Below, in pieces: positions 59,616-64,000 of a stretch of 64,000 nucleotides of DNA. Source of the stretch: Fen-1308 sp035319125. GTDB taxonomy: Bacteria > Nitrospirota > Thermodesulfovibrionia > Thermodesulfovibrionales > Dissulfurispiraceae. Every line of letters begins with the position of its first letter. Positions within the stretch are counted from its first letter, which is position 1. A program made the translations under genes and the position numbers. Location of the stretch: contig DATHDG010000015.1 in NCBI GenBank assembly GCA_035319125.1, positions 121,730 through 185,729 of the forward strand, given 5' to 3'. The notes under the pieces were generated by a model. The model was not told the origin of the DNA and did no database searches. It saw nothing but the letters and a program-made list of their open reading frames with translations.

Positions 59616-61787
59616 ATGAGCGAACAAAGAGAAGCCATATATAGCTGGTTCAAGATGATAACTGCAGGCCTTTTGGCGGCCTTTTTCTGCGGGCTTTTTA
59701 CTCAAACGACCCACGGAGCTTTGCCTGCTGCACCGGCAGGCCGCAGCGAAGGAGCAGCTACTCAAAAAACCAGAATTGTGATCAAGAATATAGTCATAGA
59801 CGAGCCCAGGATCATGGTAAACATCAGGGGGAGTAAAAAATCCGAGAAGTCAATACTAGACCAGCTGCCCCAGGTTGCAAATGGCAATTTGAAGAACGGC
59901 ATGTTTGAAATCGTTATGAGTAAATCGCAGCGCAAAATTGTTGTGAAAAACGCTGATCTTGTAATTCATGAATTTAATCCTGAAAGTGGCGGGAAAGCCA
60001 GCATTAGTGGAACATTCAGCTACACGCAAGATGATATGAAAAGCGCGCTTGAGCTTGATGCCTCCGCCTCAGCTGTGATGACTCGAAAAGATCCTCTTAC
60101 CATCAGTGCTTCAATTTCAACCCCTTCGCTGGATTTGGCTAAGATAGATGAGTCTGTGAAGCCATATCTTCCGGCGGAATACCGCGACTGGCCGGCACAA
60201 GGAAAGGCTGCGGCTCAGACGGATATAGATTGCACATACTCCGGGGCGGCGTTGGCTGTAAAGGCTAAGCATCATGTAGAAGTGAAAAGCGCCGGATTGA
60301 GTTCCAAGGATGGTACGAAAGCTGCTCAGGGGGTTCAGGCCAGCGCAGATATCATTGTTAACTATGTTACTGCTGAAGATACCCTCGACTTCAATTTGAA
60401 AAGCACGCTGTCCGGCGGCGAATTCCTGTGGGGCAGTTATTACAAGGATCTTTCCGGGAAGACAACGCATGCTGACGTGAGCGGCAATGTGCGCTTAAGC
60501 GGAGAGAGGCCGTTTAAGTTTGCAGCTGCAAGCGATATCTTCGGTGCCGGAGATATAAGGATTGCCGGATCCGGTCAGCGCGGCTGGCAGACCTTTTCAT
60601 TTGATGCCGGTACAACGTCATTGCAGAAAGCTAATGAACTGTTCGTCTCTGATTATTTGAAGCAGAATGTCGCTTCGCTGGCTGGCTTGGGCATCGATGG
60701 AAGCGCATCGGTCGGAGTTAAGATCCATAGAAAAGATGCCCAATCAGATATGAACGGGAAGATGGCTGTTGATATAAAATCACTTACCATACCGGCGCAG
60801 AAGATTTCCATCTCAGGAATGCGCCTCGATTTGCCGTTTGACCTCGGTTATCCGAAGGCGTTCTCAGGAACAGCTGCGAAGGGGCTGCTGGAAATAAAGG
60901 CTGCAGAAAAGGATCGCATACGGACGCGCGATGTCCGCATCCCCATTCTGCTTACGGGGAATCGGCTCACCCTTCCGGAGGATGCCCACCTTTTGGTGGC
61001 GCGTGGGGATGTACAGATCACTAAGTTTTCCGCCGACAATATCCTTTCTCCGGACAGGAGGATTTCGTGCGGCCTTAAGATAGATCATCTTAACTTGCGC
61101 CCTATCCAGAGGAGCTTCACAATCTCTCCTATCACAGGCACACTGGATGTGTACTATCCGAAAGTGAACTATTATCATGACGGGCTTTCTGCTGAAGGCA
61201 GGACAACAATTTCGATGTTCGGCGGCGAAATAACTTCAGGCAACATCACAATAGAACGATTGTTGGCTGCTTCAAGAAGGATAGCAGTCGATATCGCATT
61301 CAGAAACATCAACCTCGAAAAGGCGACAGAGAAGATCGCCATCGGAAAGATGACCGGAGTAATCCAGGGCTCACTTAAGGATTTCGAGTGGGATTACGGC
61401 CAGCCGTCGCGCTTCGTGCTCGATGTTGATTCCGTAGATACAAAAGGCATCTCACAACGAATAAGCGTAGAAGCAATACAAAGCATCTCTGTTCTGGGCA
61501 CCGGCTCAAGCATGGGGGGTGTGCTGAATCGCGGCATACTGAGTTTTTTCAAGGATTATCCGTACAGTGCTATAGGCATACATGCGACGCTTAAGAATGA
61601 TGCCTTTACCGTGCATGGCAAGATACGCTCAGGCGGCAAGGAGTATCTTGTCAGGAAAGGCTTGCTGCGAGGTGTTGACGTTGTGAACCAAAATCCGGAC
61701 AATAAGATAAGCTTCAAGGACATGCAGGAGAGGCTGACACGCATAGTCGAGTCGCGGAAGTCCGGCAGTGCTCCTGTCATAAAATAA
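59616..61787 (+). CDS. YdbH-like envelope protein (AsmA-like / intermembrane lipid transport)
   Basis: This 723-residue protein has an N-terminal signal/anchor segment (about 14-36, ITAGLLAAFFCGLFTQ) and a long beta-rich body. The C-terminal part (about 480-700) resembles YdbH, an AsmA-like protein that in E. coli helps move phospholipids between the two membranes. The order YdbH then YdbL-type lipoprotein, as in the E. coli ydbH-ynbE-ydbL operon, is the strongest support. A separate ynbE gene is not present. ATG 59616 is preferred over 59592 because of the signal peptide position and the -10 element upstream. Confidence 0.78.
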   Translation: MSEQREAIYSWFKMITAGLLAAFFCGLFTQTTHGALPAAPAGRSEGAATQKTRIVIKNIVIDEPRIMVNIRGSKKSEKSILDQLPQVANGNLKNGMFEIVMSKSQRKIVVKNADLVIHEFNPESGGKASISGTFSYTQDDMKSALELDASASAVMTRKDPLTISASISTPSLDLAKIDESVKPYLPAEYRDWPAQGKAAAQTDIDCTYSGAALAVKAKHHVEVKSAGLSSKDGTKAAQGVQASADIIVNYVTAEDTLDFNLKSTLSGGEFLWGSYYKDLSGKTTHADVSGNVRLSGERPFKFAAASDIFGAGDIRIAGSGQRGWQTFSFDAGTTSLQKANELFVSDYLKQNVASLAGLGIDGSASVGVKIHRKDAQSDMNGKMAVDIKSLTIPAQKISISGMRLDLPFDLGYPKAFSGTAAKGLLEIKAAEKDRIRTRDVRIPILLTGNRLTLPEDAHLLVARGDVQITKFSADNILSPDRRISCGLKIDHLNLRPIQRSFTISPITGTLDVYYPKVNYYHDGLSAEGRTTISMFGGEITSGNITIERLLAASRRIAVDIAFRNINLEKATEKIAIGKMTGVIQGSLKDFEWDYGQPSRFVLDVDSVDTKGISQRISVEAIQSISVLGTGSSMGGVLNRGILSFFKDYPYSAIGIHATLKNDAFTVHGKIRSGGKEYLVRKGLLRGVDVVNQNPDNKISFKDMQERLTRIVESRKSGSAPVIK

Positions 61788-61798
61788 GGAGGGATTTC

Positions 61799-62410
61799 AT
61801 GAGAAAAGGTTTAATCTGGGCAGTCGCAATTTGTCTTGTATTTATTGGGGCATGCGTTACTGTCAATATCTATTTCCCGGCAGCCGCGGCGCAGAAAGCC
61901 GCAGACAAGATTATTGAAGACATACAGGGCAAGGAGCAGAAACCTGAGCAGGCTCCCGCGCCGCAGCAGACCCCGGATCAAAAACCGGTGCAGGGCAGCG
62001 GGCTGTTTAACGAACTGAAAGGGGTTTCCTTCGGCCCCGCCACCGCATATGCAGCTGAAGATCTTGATATCTCTACGCCCGCAATACTTGCAATAAAGGA
62101 GTCTCTGAAAAACAGATATCAGCAGCTCAAGCCGTATTTCGAAAGCGGTGTACTCGGCTTTGGGAACAACGGCCAGATAGCGGTCAGAGATGCCTCAAGC
62201 CTGCCGCTCAAGGACAAGGCTACGTTGAACAGCCTCGTAAGCCAGCAGAACAAGGACTGGTTGTCACTTTATCAGGAGATAGCAAAAGCAAACAATCTTG
62301 GTGGTGATGCAGTGCCGCGGTTCCAGAAAACCTTTGCCGAAAGACTGCGCGCGAAGGCTGAGCCGGGCCGCTGGATTCAAACCGACACAGGCGCCTGGGT
62401 CAAAAAGTAA
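61799..62410 (+). CDS. DUF1318 (YdbL-type) lipoprotein
   Basis: This 203-residue protein has a signal peptide with lipobox FIGAC. A Pro/Gln-rich spacer (about 45-70) is followed by a DUF1318 domain (about 98-203; STPAILAIKESLKNRYQQL, RDASSLPLKDKATLNSLVSQQ, GRWIQTDTGAWVKK). The N-terminal portion after the Cys (VTVNIYFPAAAAQKAADKIIEDI) is the part that may stand in for the small lipoprotein YnbE. It starts 11 bases after the YdbH-like gene behind GGAGG. It probably acts at the envelope with the YdbH-like protein, by analogy to E. coli. Confidence 0.85.
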   Translation: MRKGLIWAVAICLVFIGACVTVNIYFPAAAAQKAADKIIEDIQGKEQKPEQAPAPQQTPDQKPVQGSGLFNELKGVSFGPATAYAAEDLDISTPAILAIKESLKNRYQQLKPYFESGVLGFGNNGQIAVRDASSLPLKDKATLNSLVSQQNKDWLSLYQEIAKANNLGGDAVPRFQKTFAERLRAKAEPGRWIQTDTGAWVKK

Positions 62411-62422
62411 GCTGAGGCTTAT

Positions 62423-63241
62423 CTGAGAGAGATCGCAATAGGAAGCATCACCGCGGGCGGCAATAGTTTGCCGCTGATTATTGCCGGCCCGTGCGTGATC
62501 GAAAATGAAAATTCAACCTTTCGGACAGCTGAAAAGCTGAGGGATATCTGCTCGTCAGTCGGCCTGCCGTTTGTCTTCAAGAGCTCATTCGACAAGGCAA
62601 ACCGCACCTCGGTTACCTCATTCAGAGGGCCGGGGCTCGAAAAAGGGTTGACGCTACTTGCGGAGGTTAAGAAAAAGTTCGATATCCCCGTTATCTCGGA
62701 CATTCATTCAATAGAACAGATCAAACCTGCCGCAGAGGTGCTCGACATCATCCAGATACCGGCATTTCTATGCAGGCAGACCGATCTCCTGGTCGCAGCA
62801 GCGCAAACCGGCAAGCCGGTTAATGTGAAAAAGGGGCAGTTCCTTGCACCTTGGGACGTGCAGAATATCATAGGCAAGTTTACATCTACAGGTAATGAAA
62901 AGCTTATGCTTACCGAGCGTGGCACAACCTTCGGTTACAACAATCTGGTCGTCGACTTCAGGTCATTCCCGATCATGCGCTCCTTCGGCTATCCAGTCAT
63001 CTTCGATGTCACTCATAGCCTCCAGCTTCCAGGCGGACAGGGCGGCTGTTCGGGCGGACAACGGGAATATGCTGCACCGCTTGCACGCGCGGCCGCAGCA
63101 GCGGGTGTGGACGGCTTCTTTATGGAAGTCCACCCCGACCCAGATAAGGCTAAGTGCGACGGGCCGAATATGATAGCGCTGGATGAGGTCGAAAAGCTGC
63201 TGGTTGAAATCAAGAAGATAAGTGAGCTAACTGCACGCTAA
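62423..63241 (+). CDS. kdsA: 3-deoxy-8-phosphooctulonate synthase, apparent CTG start
   Basis: KdsA condenses phosphoenolpyruvate with arabinose 5-phosphate to Kdo-8-phosphate for lipopolysaccharide. Core motifs are LIIAGPCVIENE, FKSSFDKANRTS, QIPAFLCRQTDLL and GGCSGGQREYAAPLARAAAAAGVDGFFMEVHPDP. The first ATG/GTG/TTG in frame is TTG 62468, which would delete the conserved N-terminal strand. The frame upstream reads LREIAIGSITAGGNSLP, the usual KdsA N-terminus. CTG at 62423, five bases after TGAGG, is therefore the likely start (272 residues). It lies 12 bases after the YdbL-type gene. Confidence 0.93.
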   Translation: MREIAIGSITAGGNSLPLIIAGPCVIENENSTFRTAEKLRDICSSVGLPFVFKSSFDKANRTSVTSFRGPGLEKGLTLLAEVKKKFDIPVISDIHSIEQIKPAAEVLDIIQIPAFLCRQTDLLVAAAQTGKPVNVKKGQFLAPWDVQNIIGKFTSTGNEKLMLTERGTTFGYNNLVVDFRSFPIMRSFGYPVIFDVTHSLQLPGGQGGCSGGQREYAAPLARAAAAAGVDGFFMEVHPDPDKAKCDGPNMIALDEVEKLLVEIKKISELTAR

Positions 63242-63865
63242 ATAAGAAAGCAAGAGTAGACCCCAGACCCTTCAGCCGATGTTGGACGATATAGATGTTT
63301 CTCTCCGGACTCCAGTTTATTTTTTACTCTCGCATGGGTTCGCCCAAAAGCTGCAAGCCTGAATATTAATGACACCTGATACTCTGCATTGCTCAGGCAG
63401 TCTCATCTATGAAGATTTTGAAAAGTTACCGTCAAGAGCCGTTTGCGTGACTTTCTGATACAAAACACCATTAAACATTCTGTTATCTGAAATGATTCTT
63501 TTGGCAATAAACGTGCATCATCTGACAGATGATGACACCGCAGTCTCATCATCCTTTGGCAATGCGTATTGTAACAATTTGGCGGATGGTATATTGAAAC
63601 GGAATGTTTCACGACCAAGTGTGTATTCATTCCATTTGGAATGTTAACGAGTTAGAAAAATTAGCACTTTACTCGTTTGGATGTCAATTTTGCTTGACAA
63701 GAAAGCTATTTCCTGCTAAACGTGAAGCTAACACGTTAATAACATTGTTGGGCTTAACGAAAGAAATGATATGGTCGTTCCCTCCTACACGCCTTACCTA
63801 TAGGTAAAGTGAAGATGAGGGAAATTGTTGTTGCAATACCAATCTATTAAACAGGAAAAGGTGAA
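63242..63865. other. Gap of about 620 bases between kdsA and the dehydrogenase gene
   Basis: No convincing gene is present. A 67-codon frame at 63604-63807 has no ribosome site or family resemblance. The gap holds a perfect dyad at 63516 and a repeated TTTGGCAAT (about 63500 and 63553). The second half is AT-rich. Confidence 0.5.
63516..63534. repeat. Perfect 9-1-9 inverted repeat
   Basis: CATCATCTG-A-CAGATGATG is a perfect palindrome with a one-base centre in an otherwise empty gap. The very short loop suits an operator better than a terminator, and no T-run follows. Its distance from the dehydrogenase ATG (about 330 bases) leaves the target open. Confidence 0.35.
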
Positions 63866-64000
63866 ATGAACAATACAGCGAACAAAAAAGTATGGCTTGT
63901 AACGGGCACCTCTACGGGGATAGGATTACATTTGGTACAACTACTTTTACACACAGGGCATAAAGTAATTGCTACCTCCAGAAGGCCGGAAAAGGTGGAA
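63866..64000 (+). CDS. Short-chain dehydrogenase/reductase, N-terminal part only
   Basis: The first 45 residues (MNNTANKKVWLVTGTSTGIG, then LHLVQLLLHTGHKVIATSRR) carry the SDR cofactor motif TGxxxGIG. The Arg-Arg after the second strand suggests an NADP preference. AGGAAAAGGTGA precedes the ATG. The rest lies beyond the window, so the substrate cannot be stated. Confidence 0.88.
   Translation, partial: MNNTANKKVWLVTGTSTGIGLHLVQLLLHTGHKVIATSRRPEKVE

Noticed and set aside
63604..63807. 67-codon plus-strand frame in the last intergenic gap
   Set aside because: It has no ribosome site and no family similarity, and the composition is like the surrounding AT-rich DNA.

Overview
The window reads as one bacterial chromosome segment with normal gene density and moderate GC. 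Lipid A/Kdo synthesis (KdsA), several lipobox signal peptides and a YdbH/YdbL envelope pair indicate a Gram-negative cell. SelA, an energy-converting hydrogenase-related (Ehr) membrane complex, two-way acetate chemistry (Pta-AckA, AMP-forming Acs) and sigma-54 control fit an anaerobic Desulfobacterota- or Nitrospirota-type organism. That placement is inference: there is no rRNA or other decisive marker. Two ParB-binding (parS) sites at 49.1-50.2 kb suggest the segment lies near the replication origin; gyrA opens the window.

Region 1 (0-20.5 kb) is an acetate and acetyl-CoA neighbourhood. After the end of gyrA come a Pat-type protein acetyltransferase, an NtrC-like sigma-54 activator, pta-ackA on the opposite strand, a cNMP/CBS/DUF294 protein with a DnaQ-like partner behind a good sigma-54 promoter, an OFA-family MFS carrier, Acs, an HDAC-like deacetylase, an AcuB-like CBS protein and a second Pat-type protein. 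Together these look like acetate uptake and activation plus reversible acetylation of the Acs catalytic lysine. Both Pat proteins have lost the phosphohistidine of their synthetase domain, and the activator has Glu in place of the receiver phospho-Asp.

Region 2 (20.6-36 kb) is mixed housekeeping and accessory DNA: hisD, a purF-M29 peptidase-cutA-Cys-rich protein cluster, uvrB with a Crp/Fnr regulator, a GMC oxidoreductase with a four-Cys cluster, a hicAB toxin-antitoxin pair, a DUF2892 membrane protein, an AAA ATPase, a CBS-type pyrophosphatase and a metallo-beta-lactamase/rhodanese protein. Region 3 (36-42 kb) encodes exported hydrolases (neutral-ceramidase family, Tat-type metallophosphoesterase, lipoprotein alpha/beta hydrolase) and a BON lipoprotein. 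Region 4 (42-50.6 kb) is biosynthetic: tRNA-Leu(GAG), comF, purA, serA with a class V aminotransferase, selA, a ketopantoate-reductase-like gene between the two parS sites, and an FKBP isomerase.

Region 5 (50.7-58.7 kb) is the most unusual. A strong sigma-70-like promoter drives a fused helix-turn-helix/PTS-EIIA regulator that overlaps a six-gene hydrogenase-4-like membrane complex. Its large subunit lacks all four nickel-ligand cysteines, and no NuoI-like ferredoxin subunit is present. Region 6 (58.7-64 kb) has a TauE/SafE permease, ydbH-ydbL-like genes, kdsA (apparently starting at CTG), a 620-base gap and the start of a short-chain dehydrogenase. No CRISPR array, rRNA operon, insertion sequence or prophage was seen.
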